From: Oscillospiraceae bacterium
Lineage (GTDB): Bacteria > Bacillota > Clostridia > Oscillospirales > CAG-272
DNA length: 34,216 nucleotides
Direction of reading: 5' to 3'
Assembly (NCBI GenBank): GCA_015063585.1
Contig: SVTW01000020.1
Span: 1 to 34,216, forward strand
Positions 14,807 through 23,176 of the stretch are shown here, one piece after another. Both the position numbers and the translations under genes were made by a program. Numbering within the stretch: the stretch's first letter is position 1; every line of letters begins with the position of its first letter. The notes under the pieces are model-generated. The model worked only from the letters and a program-made list of their open reading frames with translations, did not search any database and was not told where the DNA came from.

Positions 14807-14807
14807 C
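14794..14807. promoter_or_regulatory. Operator palindrome 2 (over the -35)
   Basis: On the minus strand GTTGACAAGTCAAC: half-sites GTTGAC and GTCAAC are exact complements around a 2-base centre. It shares its half-site with operator 1, whose centre is 39 bases away. The size and form suit a dimeric MarR- or TetR-type repressor; none is encoded nearby. Confidence 0.75.
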
Positions 14808-14937
14808 AACTTTTTCAAAAAAGATTGATTTGAACAAATTTTAACCGAAAAAGCGGTGTTTTATGCGCTTGAAAAAACAGTTGATTTATGCAATAAATAA
14901 AACCGAACAGGATCGACAAAATTCATGCGATTCCGAC

Positions 14938-14951
14938 CTTGAAAATTCAAG
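14938..14951. promoter_or_regulatory. Palindrome upstream of the heterodimeric exporter promoter
   Basis: CTTGAAAATTCAAG has perfect 6-base half-sites around AA and ends nine bases before the -35 of the exporter promoter. Possible activator or repressor site; no regulator is assigned. The rest of the 317-base gap between the ligase and exporter starts is AT-rich with no gene. Confidence 0.4.
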
Positions 14952-14960
14952 CTTTGCTTC

Positions 14961-14989
14961 TTGATTTTTTTTCCTTTTTGTGTTACAAT
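14961..14989 (+). promoter_or_regulatory. Sigma-A promoter of the heterodimeric ABC exporter
   Basis: TTGATT (14961-14966), 17 bases, TACAAT (14984-14989). The ATG at 15041 follows a leader of about 45 bases. Back-to-back with the ligase promoter. Confidence 0.75.
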
Positions 14990-15040
14990 AATAAAGTTAT
15001 AGCATCAAAAATCATAAAGAAAGGATGAAAGATTGGTTTT

Positions 15041-16786
15041 ATGCTCAAAAGATTGGCTCAATGTGTAAGAGAATATAAGCCCTACGTATTCCTTACCCTG
15101 ATCTTTATCGTCTGCGAGGCGGTGATCGAAACCTCGATCCCCTTTATCACTGCCGATCTCATCAATGCGATCAAGGCGGGGGCGGGGACCGATGTGATCG
15201 CGAAGGAGGGTATCAAGCTTGCAATTTTAGCCGTTGTTTCGCTTTGTTGCGGCGGCATTGCGGCATTTACCTGCTCCAAGGCATCGTCGGGCTTTGCGAA
15301 AAACCTGCGCGGCGATCTCTTTCGGCGTGTGCAGACCTACTCATTCCAAAACATCGACAAATTTTCTTCATCTTCTTTGGTAACCCGTATGACAACCGAC
15401 GTGGCAAACGTGCAAATGTCTTTTATGATGATCATACGTACCGCGATCCGCAGTCCGCTTATGCTGATCTTCTCGGTCGTGATGGCGTATATCATGGGCG
15501 GACCTCTTGCAACCGCGTTTGTGGTCGTCATTCCCGTTTTGGCGTTTGGACTCATCATGATCGGGCGTTTTGCGATGCCCGCCTTCCGCGCGGTCTTTAA
15601 AAAATATGACCGCCTCAACGAATCCATCGAGGAAAACGTGCGCGGCATGCGTGTAGTCAAGGGATTTTCGCGCGAGGAACATGAAAAGGGCAAGTTTGGA
15701 AGAGAGGCAGAGAACATCCGCGGCGATTTCACACGCGCGGAGCGAATCGTGGCACTCAATACGCCCCTGATGCAGATCTGTATGTATTTCAACATGATCT
15801 TTGTGCTCACGGTGGGCTCAAACATGGCAATCAGCTCCAACCGCATCGACGTTGGACAGATCTCCGCTATGCTGACCTACGGTATGCAGATCCTGATGTC
15901 GCTGATGATGCTTTCGATGATCTACGTGATGCTCACCATGTCCACCGAATCGGCAAAGCGTATCATCGAGGTCCTGCGTGAAGAATCCAACCTCAAAAAC
16001 CCTGCCGATCCGATCACCGAGGTGGCGGACGGATCGATCGTGTTCGAGGACGTAAACTTCAAATATTCCGAGACTGCAAAGAAATTTGCGCTCTTTGACA
16101 TTGACCTGCGCATCGAATCGGGTATGACGGTCGGTATCATCGGCGGAACGGGATCGAGTAAATCCTCTCTCGTGCAGCTCATTCCGCGTTTGTACGACGT
16201 GAGCGAGGGGCGTGTGCTTGTAGGCGGACACGACGTGCGGGAATATGACGTGGAGGTTCTGCGCGACGCGGTTGCGATGGTGCTGCAAAAGAACCTGCTC
16301 TTTTCGGGCTCGATCCGCGAGAACCTCAAATGGGGCAATCCCAACGCTACCGACGAGGAGCTGCGCGAGGCGTGCAAGCTTGCGCAGGCAGATGAATTTG
16401 TCATGTCCTTCCCGGACGGCTACGATACCAAGATCGAGCAGGGCGGAACAAACGTTTCCGGCGGGCAAAAGCAGCGTCTTTGCATTGCGCGTGCACTGCT
16501 CAAGAAGCCGAAGATCCTGATTTTGGACGACTCCACCAGCGCGGTTGACACCAAAACCGACGCCATGATCCGCGAGGGCTTCAAATCCTATATTCCCGAA
16601 ACGACTAAGATTATCATTGCACAGCGGATCGCTTCGGTGCAGGATGCCGACCTGATCCTTGTGATGGACAACGGAAAGATCGCGGCATCGGGCAAGCACG
16701 AGGAGCTGCTCCGCACGAGTGAGATCTACCGTGAGGTATATGAACAGCAAACGAACGGAGGTGAGAGTGATGCCGAAGCAAAATAA
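15041..16786 (+). CDS. Heterodimeric ABC exporter, degenerate-site subunit
   Basis: The 581-residue protein has six membrane segments over residues 15-300 and a nucleotide-binding domain. Walker A is GGTGSSKSS (368-376) with Ser in place of the usual Gly before Lys, the signature is VSGGQ (about 472), Walker B ends LILDD (493-497) with Asp where the catalytic Glu should be, and the switch position is Gln (AQRIAS, 528) instead of His. This is the non-hydrolysing half seen in TM287/288-, BmrCD- and LmrCD-type exporters, whose intact signature serves the partner's Walker A. AAGGA is 15 bases before the ATG, a long gap; an out-of-frame ATG at 15025 competes for the site. The stop overlaps the partner start by 17 bases. 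Substrate unknown: drugs, lipids or peptides are all seen in this group. Confidence 0.93.
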   Translation: MLKRLAQCVREYKPYVFLTLIFIVCEAVIETSIPFITADLINAIKAGAGTDVIAKEGIKLAILAVVSLCCGGIAAFTCSKASSGFAKNLRGDLFRRVQTYSFQNIDKFSSSSLVTRMTTDVANVQMSFMMIIRTAIRSPLMLIFSVVMAYIMGGPLATAFVVVIPVLAFGLIMIGRFAMPAFRAVFKKYDRLNESIEENVRGMRVVKGFSREEHEKGKFGREAENIRGDFTRAERIVALNTPLMQICMYFNMIFVLTVGSNMAISSNRIDVGQISAMLTYGMQILMSLMMLSMIYVMLTMSTESAKRIIEVLREESNLKNPADPITEVADGSIVFEDVNFKYSETAKKFALFDIDLRIESGMTVGIIGGTGSSKSSLVQLIPRLYDVSEGRVLVGGHDVREYDVEVLRDAVAMVLQKNLLFSGSIRENLKWGNPNATDEELREACKLAQADEFVMSFPDGYDTKIEQGGTNVSGGQKQRLCIARALLKKPKILILDDSTSAVDTKTDAMIREGFKSYIPETTKIIIAQRIASVQDADLILVMDNGKIAASGKHEELLRTSEIYREVYEQQTNGGESDAEAK

Positions 16787-18683
16787 TCACAGACCGCCGA
16801 TGAAAAAAGGCGTTTTGCGCCGCTTACTCGGTATGCTTTTCCGCTTCTATCCCGTTCTGCTTCCCATTGCTATCGTATGCATCGTCTTTGCCGCCATCGC
16901 ATCTACGATTCCCGCGATCTTTTTGCAACGCGTAACCGAGATGATCGAGGTTGCGCAGAGCAACGGCGATAGCTGGGAGGTAGCGTCCAAGCGTATCATT
17001 CCGCAGATCCTGTTCTTGCTGGGAATGTACGTGCTGTCTCTGATCGCCATTACACTCGAAACCCAGCTCATGGCATATATCACGCAGGGCTTCCTTTGCA
17101 AGATGCGCCGCGCGATGTTTGACCGTATGCAAAATCTCCCCATCAAATATTTCGATACGCATAAGCACGGCGACATCATGAGCTACTATACCAACGATAT
17201 TGACACGCTCCGTCAGCTCGTCGCGCAATCGCTTCCCACCTTGATCCGCGCGTCGATCACGGTGCTCAGCGTCTTCTTTATCATGCTGTGGTTCAGCGTC
17301 TGGCTCACACTTCTGCTCATGGTTGGCGTTGTCTTTATGATGCTTGTCAGCAAAAAGATGGGCGGCGGCTCGGCAAAATATTTCATGCGCCTGCAAAAAT
17401 CGGTTGCGGGACTTGAGGGCTACGTGCAGGAAATGATGAACGGGCAAAAGGTGATCAAGGTCTTTTGTCACGAGGAGGCATGCGAGCGTGATTTTGATAA
17501 GATCAATGAGGAACTCTTTCAAGACAGCTACCGCGCAAACTCCTATGCCAACATGCTCGGCCCGATCATTATGAATATCGGAAACGTGATGTACGTGATC
17601 GTTGCCATGGTTGGCGGCTTGCTGTTGGCGCTGAACATTCCAAACCTCAGCCTTTCGAATATGCCGTTCGGAATTGATATTGTCGTTCCGTTTTTGTCCA
17701 TGACGCGTCAGTTTACGGGTAATATCAACCAGGTATCCCAGCAGATCAACTCGATCGTAATGGGCATGGCGGGCGCATCGCGTATCTTTGAATTGATGGA
17801 TGAGGTTTCCGAGGTTGACGACGGCTACGTGACGCTGGTCAATGCAGAGATCGCTCCCGACGGTAGCGTGACCGAAACCGAGCACCATACAGGCACGTGG
17901 GCGTGGAAGCATCCGCACCAAGCCGACGGCAGCGTAACCTATACGCCTCTTTGCGGAGACGTGCGCTTGCATGAGGTCGATTTTGCCTATGAGGAAGGTA
18001 AAACCGTCTTGCATGACATCACCCTTTACGCAAAGCCCGGTCAAAAGGTTGCCTTTGTCGGCGCAACGGGCGCGGGTAAGACCACCATTACCAATCTGAT
18101 CAACCGCTTCTATGACATTGCCGACGGAAAGATCCGTTACGACGGCATCAATATCAATAAGATCCGCAAATCCGATCTGCGCCGCTCGCTTGGGATCGTA
18201 TTGCAGGAGACCAACCTCTTTACCGGAACCGTGATGGAGAATATCCGCTACGGAAAGCTCGACGCCACCGACGAGGAGTGTATCCGCGCCGCAAAGCTTG
18301 CGGGTGCCGATGATTTCATCACGCGTCTGCCGAATGGGTATGAGACCGAGTTGACCAATAACGGTGCCAATCTCTCGCAGGGTCAGCGTCAGCTCATCGC
18401 CATCGCACGCGCCGCGGTTGCCGACCCGCCTGTTATGATCCTGGACGAGGCGACCTCCTCGATCGATACGCGAACCGAGTCGATCGTGCAAAAGGGAATG
18501 GACGCCTTGATGCACGGAAGAACGGTTTTCGTGATCGCGCACAGACTTTCCACGGTCCGCAACTCCGATGTGATCATGGTGCTGGACCACGGACGCATCA
18601 TCGAGCGCGGCAGCCACGAGGACCTGATCGCGCAAAAGGGTCAGTATTATCAGCTCTATACGGGCGCATTTGAATTGGAATAA
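16770..18683 (+). CDS. Heterodimeric ABC exporter, catalytic subunit
   Basis: The product is 637 residues from the ATG at 16770, six bases after GGAGGTG; upstream in-frame codons lie inside the partner gene. It has six membrane segments (about 25-350) and an ATPase domain with Walker A GATGAGKTT (431-439), Walker B MILDE with catalytic Glu (560) and H-loop His (591), but signature LSQGQ (535-539) instead of LSGGQ. These features complement the first subunit, leaving one complete ATP site per dimer. Between TMD and NBD there is a long linker (VDDGYVTLVNAEIAPDG...WAWKHPH) about 45 residues longer than in homodimeric exporters, a known trait of this subfamily. The 17-base overlap implies coupled translation and 1:1 assembly in the membrane. 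Confidence 0.93.
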   Translation: MPKQNNHRPPMKKGVLRRLLGMLFRFYPVLLPIAIVCIVFAAIASTIPAIFLQRVTEMIEVAQSNGDSWEVASKRIIPQILFLLGMYVLSLIAITLETQLMAYITQGFLCKMRRAMFDRMQNLPIKYFDTHKHGDIMSYYTNDIDTLRQLVAQSLPTLIRASITVLSVFFIMLWFSVWLTLLLMVGVVFMMLVSKKMGGGSAKYFMRLQKSVAGLEGYVQEMMNGQKVIKVFCHEEACERDFDKINEELFQDSYRANSYANMLGPIIMNIGNVMYVIVAMVGGLLLALNIPNLSLSNMPFGIDIVVPFLSMTRQFTGNINQVSQQINSIVMGMAGASRIFELMDEVSEVDDGYVTLVNAEIAPDGSVTETEHHTGTWAWKHPHQADGSVTYTPLCGDVRLHEVDFAYEEGKTVLHDITLYAKPGQKVAFVGATGAGKTTITNLINRFYDIADGKIRYDGININKIRKSDLRRSLGIVLQETNLFTGTVMENIRYGKLDATDEECIRAAKLAGADDFITRLPNGYETELTNNGANLSQGQRQLIAIARAAVADPPVMILDEATSSIDTRTESIVQKGMDALMHGRTVFVIAHRLSTVRNSDVIMVLDHGRIIERGSHEDLIAQKGQYYQLYTGAFELE

Positions 18684-18688
18684 TCAAA

Positions 18689-18733
18689 ATCGGGGCATTC
18701 CTGCTCATGGAGCGGGGTGCCTCGATTCTTTGT
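18689..18733 (+). terminator. Terminator of the exporter operon
   Basis: An imperfect 17-pair stem (18689-18706 with 18710-18726, one bulge and several G-T pairs) begins six bases after the stop and is followed by TCTTTGTTTG. Confidence 0.7.
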
Positions 18734-18747
18734 TTGTCAAAAATCCC

Positions 18748-18776
18748 TTGACAAGCTTGCGGGAATGATGTAAAAT
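18748..18776 (+). promoter_or_regulatory. Sigma-A promoter of manA
   Basis: TTGACA (18748-18753), 17 bases, TAAAAT (18771-18776); the ATG lies 36 bases after the -10, with AAGGAGAGATC before it. Confidence 0.85.
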
Positions 18777-18812
18777 AAAAGAGATCTGAATATAGGATAA
18801 GGAGAGATCAAA

Positions 18813-19787
18813 ATGGCAAAATTATACCCGTTGAAATTAGCAGGCGTGACCAAATCCCCGATCTGGGGCGGCACGCGCCTTTTGAAGGATTGGAACAAAA
18901 CATCGGGCAAGGAAACGGTGGGCGAGAGCTGGGAGCTTACGGTGCGCCCACAGGATATGTGCTTTGTTGCAAACGGTGCATTTTCGGGCAAGGGTTTTGA
19001 CGCGCTGATGGAGACTTTTGGCGCTGAACTGACGGGACGCGAGATGCAGGTGTCGGAATTCCCGCTCCTGATCAAGCTGATCGACGCGCAGGACGCGCTT
19101 TCCGTTCAGGTACATCCCGACGATACCTATGCCGCACGTGTGGAAAATGACCGCGGAAAAACCGAAATGTGGTATATTGTGGAGGCGGACGAGGGCGCGG
19201 AGCTGGTTTGCGGTCTTGCCGAGGGCGTTGACAGCGCGGCGTTCGCGCAGGCGGTTGGCGAGAAAAGAATCGCTTCGGCATTGCATCATCAGCCTGTGCA
19301 TGCGGGGGAGAGCTACTTTATTCCCGCAGGGCTTGCGCATGCCATCGGACGCGGTATTCTGATTGCCGAGATTCAGCAGAACTGCGATCTGACCTACCGC
19401 GTTTACGACTATGACCGCAGACAGGCAGACGGAAGCCTGCGTGAATTGCACGTAGAAAAGGCACTTGACGTCATTCGTCCTTTTTCCAAGGCGGAGATTG
19501 ACGCGATCGCCTTCTCACGCACGGGCGGTACTCCAAGCTCCGAGCGGGTGCTTGCCGACTGCGAATATTTCCATGTGGAAAAGACCTCCCTTACCAACAC
19601 CCCCACAGAGCTTGCCGCACGCGGCAGCATGCGCCATTTGCTGTGCCTTTCGGGGGAGGGGAGCTTGGTGTGTGACGGCGAAACCTATCCGATCCAAAAG
19701 GGGGATAGCTGGCTCCTTCCCGCCGCGCTTGACAGCGTGACGGCAACGGGTGATGCGATGCTGCTTGTATCTTGGGAAAATCGTTGA
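18813..19787 (+). CDS. manA: Mannose-6-phosphate isomerase, class I
   Basis: This 324-residue cupin enzyme interconverts mannose 6-phosphate and fructose 6-phosphate in the cytoplasm. Zinc ligands are visible as Gln and His in SVQVHPDD (about 95-100), Glu in GKTEMWYI and His in AGLAHAIG. The N-terminal PIWGGTRL, QNCDLTYRVYDYDR and C-terminal cupin half (CLSGEGSLVCDGE) agree with the short Firmicutes type (about 310-320 residues), not the ~390-residue enterobacterial type. It has its own promoter and precedes a metallophosphoesterase by 17 bases. It could serve mannose use or GDP-mannose supply; no other mannose gene is in view. Confidence 0.93.
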   Translation: MAKLYPLKLAGVTKSPIWGGTRLLKDWNKTSGKETVGESWELTVRPQDMCFVANGAFSGKGFDALMETFGAELTGREMQVSEFPLLIKLIDAQDALSVQVHPDDTYAARVENDRGKTEMWYIVEADEGAELVCGLAEGVDSAAFAQAVGEKRIASALHHQPVHAGESYFIPAGLAHAIGRGILIAEIQQNCDLTYRVYDYDRRQADGSLRELHVEKALDVIRPFSKAEIDAIAFSRTGGTPSSERVLADCEYFHVEKTSLTNTPTELAARGSMRHLLCLSGEGSLVCDGETYPIQKGDSWLLPAALDSVTATGDAMLLVSWENR

Positions 19788-19804
19788 TCGAAAGGAAACG
19801 AATT

Positions 19805-20806
19805 ATGGAAAGACTTCGTTATTTGACCGATTTTTATGATGAGAAGATCGCGCGGATCCGTGAGATCGACGCACCGCTCAACTTCATTTTTATCACCGAT
19901 CAGCACAATATGTTTCGCCATTCCACCGTGGAGGCGGTTGAGTCGATGCAGTATATTCTGGACCGTTGCCCAAACATTCAATGCGTGATCAGCGGCGGCG
20001 ATATCGGAAACGATTATGACCCCGATCCCGCAGGCTTCCGCAAGTCGATGCAGGATATGATGGACGCACTCTATTCGCTGTCTGTCCCCGCGCATTGCTG
20101 TATCGGAAATCATGACGATTACATCGGAAACTGCATCGATAACGGCTGGGATACCCGAAATGGGATTCTCCCCCGCGAGATGCATGCGCTTTGCATGAAA
20201 TATAACCCCACCTCGGAAAACTATTACTACACCGACATTGACGTGGCGGGCGGCGGCTTCCGCTTTGCATTCCTCAATACCTCGGATAAGCCCTTTCTTG
20301 CCGACGAGAACGGACAGTACCCCTTGGCGGGTTGGCGGCTTGAGATCTCCAACAAGCAGGCAGAGTGGTTTGAGAATGAAGTATTGAACACCGACCGCAA
20401 GATCCTAGTGTTTGCGCATTCGCCGATCCGCAACGTGGGCATGTTTGGCAGTGAGGGATTGCCCGACGGGATCAAGCCCTACGACGACCTGCTCAACGGA
20501 AACCGCCTGTATTATCACATGAAGCAATGCAAAAACGTGGTTGCCATGATTGCGGGGCATGTGCATTACGACAATCTTTATTATGACGACGATCTCCCCA
20601 CCCTGACCACGCTTTCGGCATACCGTGCGCGCTGGGCACCCACCTGCCCCAAACGGCAGATCGGCAGTTATATCGAAACGGCGTTTGACGTGATGTCGAT
20701 CAAGGACGGCGTAATTTATCTTACGCGCTTTGGAGCGGGAGCTGACCGCGCGGTGGAATTGATCCGCATGCGCGAAACGATTCGCGACCGCCGCTATTTC
20801 AAGTAA
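19805..20806 (+). CDS. Calcineurin-like metallophosphoesterase
   Basis: The product is 333 residues from the ATG at 19805, preceded by AAAGGAAA; earlier in-frame codons overlap manA. The two-metal phosphoesterase motifs are in order: FIFITDQHN (Asp and His), SGGDIGNDYD (Asp), GNHDD (Asn and His), FAHSP (His) and IAGHVHYDN (His-x-His). The first motif is DQH rather than the common DxH with small residues, a modest variation. No signal peptide is present, so it acts in the cytoplasm on an unknown phosphomonoester or diester. It is co-transcribed with manA, which suggests but does not show a sugar-phosphate substrate. A strong terminator follows. Confidence 0.9.
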   Translation: MERLRYLTDFYDEKIARIREIDAPLNFIFITDQHNMFRHSTVEAVESMQYILDRCPNIQCVISGGDIGNDYDPDPAGFRKSMQDMMDALYSLSVPAHCCIGNHDDYIGNCIDNGWDTRNGILPREMHALCMKYNPTSENYYYTDIDVAGGGFRFAFLNTSDKPFLADENGQYPLAGWRLEISNKQAEWFENEVLNTDRKILVFAHSPIRNVGMFGSEGLPDGIKPYDDLLNGNRLYYHMKQCKNVVAMIAGHVHYDNLYYDDDLPTLTTLSAYRARWAPTCPKRQIGSYIETAFDVMSIKDGVIYLTRFGAGADRAVELIRMRETIRDRRYFK

Positions 20807-20829
20807 TAACGGAAGCTGAAAAAACAACA

Positions 20830-20877
20830 CGTAGGTATCACAAATGCTGACCGCATTTGTGATACCTACGATTTTTT
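20830..20877 (+). terminator. Strong intrinsic terminator after the phosphoesterase
   Basis: A perfect 18-bp stem (20830-20847 with 20853-20870), 5-base loop, then A and six T. One of the longest perfect stems in the window. Confidence 0.9.
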
Positions 20878-20888
20878 CTTTATCGGCA

Positions 20889-20993
20889 GTGCCGGCAGGG
20901 TCTTGGTGGCACCTGACGGCAATCGGTAGTACCTTAGCCTTGAGACGATAAACATTCCATCACACAATAAAAATTCGTTCGGGAAAGTTCTTG
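20889..20993. repeat. Mosaic repeat box A, copy 1
   Basis: About 105 bases beginning AGTGCCGGCAGGGTCTTGG and ending near GTTCGGGAAAGTTCTTG. It recurs at 21263 with roughly 85% identity by eye. A hairpin and a shared CATAAACCGCGTC block follow in both copies. The 649-base stretch 20807-21455 has no gene; short ORFs across it have no family features. Confidence 0.8.
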
Positions 20994-20999
20994 AAAGGT

Positions 21000-21398
21000 G
21001 TCGGAAAACTTCTTTCAAGAAGTTTTCTGACGAAAAAACCGCGTCCCCCTGCATAAACCGCGTCTCCCGCGTTGCTCTCGGCACTCCACAGCCGATTTTT
21101 CTTTGCAGGAAGGAGGCGCAAAGAAAAATCTATCAAAAAGAAACGCCGATAAGGGGATTTCGCGCTCTGCGGAGCGCGCCAAGGGCTGCTCGCCCTTGAC
21201 CTCGCAAGCTTTTGAAAAAGCTTGACCAAAACTTTTCCGAAAGGGGATCTCGCTTTTTCGCGAGTGCCGGCAGGGTCTTGGAGGTACCTGACGGCAATCG
21301 GCAGTACCTAAGTCCTGAGCCGACGCACACCCCATCACACAATAAAAATCGTTCGGGAAAGTTTTTGGGGTGCAGGGGTCTTTTTTCAAAAAGACCCC
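21000..21398. repeat. Chain of perfect hairpins inside the mosaic repeat
   Basis: Six stems stand in series: 21004-21014/21017-21027 (11 bp), 21094-21106/21118-21130 (13 bp), 21161-21167/21172-21178 (7 bp), 21181-21186/21192-21197 (6 bp), 21205-21213/21216-21224 (9 bp) and 21375-21385/21388-21398 (11 bp). Different sequences but like geometry suggest selection for structure or accumulation of small palindromic elements. Transcription across it is not demonstrated. Confidence 0.7.
21263..21367. repeat. Mosaic repeat box A, copy 2
   Basis: Direct repeat of 20889-20993, 374 bases downstream. It is followed by a different hairpin (21375-21398) and by the CATAAACCGCGTC block, which here runs into tandem CCCCGCGT units up to about 21440. 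Confidence 0.8.
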
Positions 21399-21455
21399 GC
21401 ATAAACCGCGTCCCCGCGTCCCCGCGTCTCCACATAAAGCGCGTCTGTTTTTTTG

Positions 21456-23000
21456 TTAAACAACCAAATAGGAGATGCCGGCGAGGGATTCGGGGGAATC
21501 GGCGGCAGGGGCACCGGGCAGGCTGTTTCGTTCGGCGATATCCGAGATGGGGCGATGGTAACGCTTTGCAACGCTCCACAGCGTATCCTCGCGGGCAGGA
21601 TAACAGACCGTCAGCATGGCGCCCGAGGTGTGCAGCTCTTCACCCATGCGTGCCTCGGCAAGCATGTCAAAGGAGACCTCGCTTCTTGTTGCCATGCATA
21701 CGGCAAGCTCGGCATCAACCGCGATGCGTTCGCTGTCGGTTCGCGCACGGCAGGAGATCGGCTCCACCGATACGTCATAATCGGTAATGCTGTTGCAAGC
21801 GTCCGAAATATAGCGGAAGGGAATCTCAAATTCCTGCACGCTTACGTCCTCACCGTCAAACAGAAGCGCCGATACACGGCAATGACCGCAAAGTACGGCT
21901 TTTCCCGTTTCCCATTCCAAGGTGGAGACGCTTGGTGTCAGGGTCAGGTCAATCGGTGTCAACCCCGCGCGAAGACCTGCTTCTTCCAGAGAGAGCGTGG
22001 TGTTGAGTGAGAAGTTTCCATTGAGGCAACGCTCCGCCCGCGGCAAAGTGCAGTGCACGGTGCGTGTGTCGGAAAGGGCAGAGGTGGAATAGAGATCCCG
22101 CGTATAGGAGATCGTTTCATTCCGCTGTGCCATGGCACGAAGCAGGATCACAACCTCGCACAGAATTCTGCCGTCCTCCACCGATACCTGCAGATCGGTT
22201 GCAACCCCGTCGGCGCAAGCATCGCAGTTGACCTCCACGCCGTCAACCGTTACCGCGTGCGAGAAGGGGATCCGCCGCTGAAGTGTGAGGGGCGGCAGGG
22301 GCGCGTTTTCGTGACAGTACAGGAGCTTAAGGCAAACCTCACCGCGGCAGTTGACGGTTCCGCTTCTTGCTTCTGCCTCGCTGACGTACACCTCTGCCTC
22401 GGCGGAGATCATGCGCAGGTCGGCGGAATCCGGATCGGTCAGGATCTCGTCTCCAAGCGTGATGGGCTCACTCATGCCAAGAAAGCGCCGCGCCGCTTCG
22501 GTTTGTCCGAGCAGCCGTTGCAGTTGCGCGGCGTCGGGACATGCTACCTGCTCCTCAACAAGCTTGACTCCCCAGATCCGCACGCGAGAGCGCAAACGGC
22601 ATTTCAGGGAGAGCCTGCGGGGTGCGGCAACTCTGCCAACCGCTCCCTCGGGAACACATTCAACGTTGCAGGTCAAGCCCTCGTTCAGCTCAAAATCCGC
22701 CGTCGATTCCAGCGGTACGCTGAATTGATATTCGCCGCTCTCGGTTGCCGTGTAGAGTGCGCCGTCGTTTCCCGTGTAAAGGATCGTATAGTCGATCCTG
22801 CCCGAAAATTCTGCGTTTCCCGCTCCAATGTACTTGTCGGGCGGTACCGCGCATGCCCGCACACGCAGAAGCCGCTTGATCTCGGGAAGATAATCGGGGA
22901 GCGAGAGATCGGCAGTCAGCTCGGTTATAAGCTGCTTGTCACAAATGTCGGATTGCATCCGTACAACCCCTCTTGCGGGTGTTTGCATATACTGTTCCAT
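21456..23000 (-). CDS. SPOCS (DUF3794) and LysM domain protein
   Basis: The product is 514 residues from the ATG at 23000, seven bases after AAGGTG; an ATG two codons earlier sits too close to that site. Most of the chain is beta-rich DUF3794/SPOCS repeat (LPDYLPEIKRLLRVRA; FSGRIDYTILYTG; a second similar unit near 170-280 and a third near 330-440), and residues about 455-514 form a LysM (TVCYPAREDTLWSVAKRYHRP ending ISYLVV). This architecture occurs in spore-forming Clostridia and relates to SafA/SpoVID-type coat proteins; LysM binds peptidoglycan. It has no signal peptide, in keeping with assembly from the mother-cell side. A spore-coat or cortex-interface role is inferred. No clear sigma-A promoter was found, which would fit a sporulation sigma factor. 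Confidence 0.88.
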   Translation of the reverse strand: MEQYMQTPARGVVRMQSDICDKQLITELTADLSLPDYLPEIKRLLRVRACAVPPDKYIGAGNAEFSGRIDYTILYTGNDGALYTATESGEYQFSVPLESTADFELNEGLTCNVECVPEGAVGRVAAPRRLSLKCRLRSRVRIWGVKLVEEQVACPDAAQLQRLLGQTEAARRFLGMSEPITLGDEILTDPDSADLRMISAEAEVYVSEAEARSGTVNCRGEVCLKLLYCHENAPLPPLTLQRRIPFSHAVTVDGVEVNCDACADGVATDLQVSVEDGRILCEVVILLRAMAQRNETISYTRDLYSTSALSDTRTVHCTLPRAERCLNGNFSLNTTLSLEEAGLRAGLTPIDLTLTPSVSTLEWETGKAVLCGHCRVSALLFDGEDVSVQEFEIPFRYISDACNSITDYDVSVEPISCRARTDSERIAVDAELAVCMATRSEVSFDMLAEARMGEELHTSGAMLTVCYPAREDTLWSVAKRYHRPISDIAERNSLPGAPAADSPESLAGISYLVV

Positions 23001-23103
23001 CTTCATTCACCTTGTTTTTGACACGCAAAAACTTCCTTTCATCCATGGTTTCGCTTTTCTGTAACCGATATGCTACACTTTATGCCCGCTAAATAAAAAA
23101 TAT

Positions 23104-23148
23104 GCAAAAAGAGGGTGTGTCAAGCGGAAGAACACGTTTGACACACCC
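23104..23148 (-). terminator. Terminator of the polysaccharide operon
   Basis: On the minus strand an 11-bp stem (23138-23148 with 23113-23123) is followed by TCTTTTTGC, 28 bases past the ATPase stop. Confidence 0.8.
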
Positions 23149-23176
23149 AAACTATTTCTTTGCGGGAAATGCAGCG

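Noticed and set aside
16824-18635. A 603-codon open frame on the minus strand opposite the second exporter subunit
   Set aside because: It mirrors a gene with all ABC motifs, has no ribosome site and its composition (His, Arg and Asp rich) is that of an antisense shadow.
20866-21579. Several short open frames in the mosaic repeat region
   Set aside because: They overlap repeats and hairpins in all frames, lack ribosome sites and have low-complexity Arg/Lys/Phe content.
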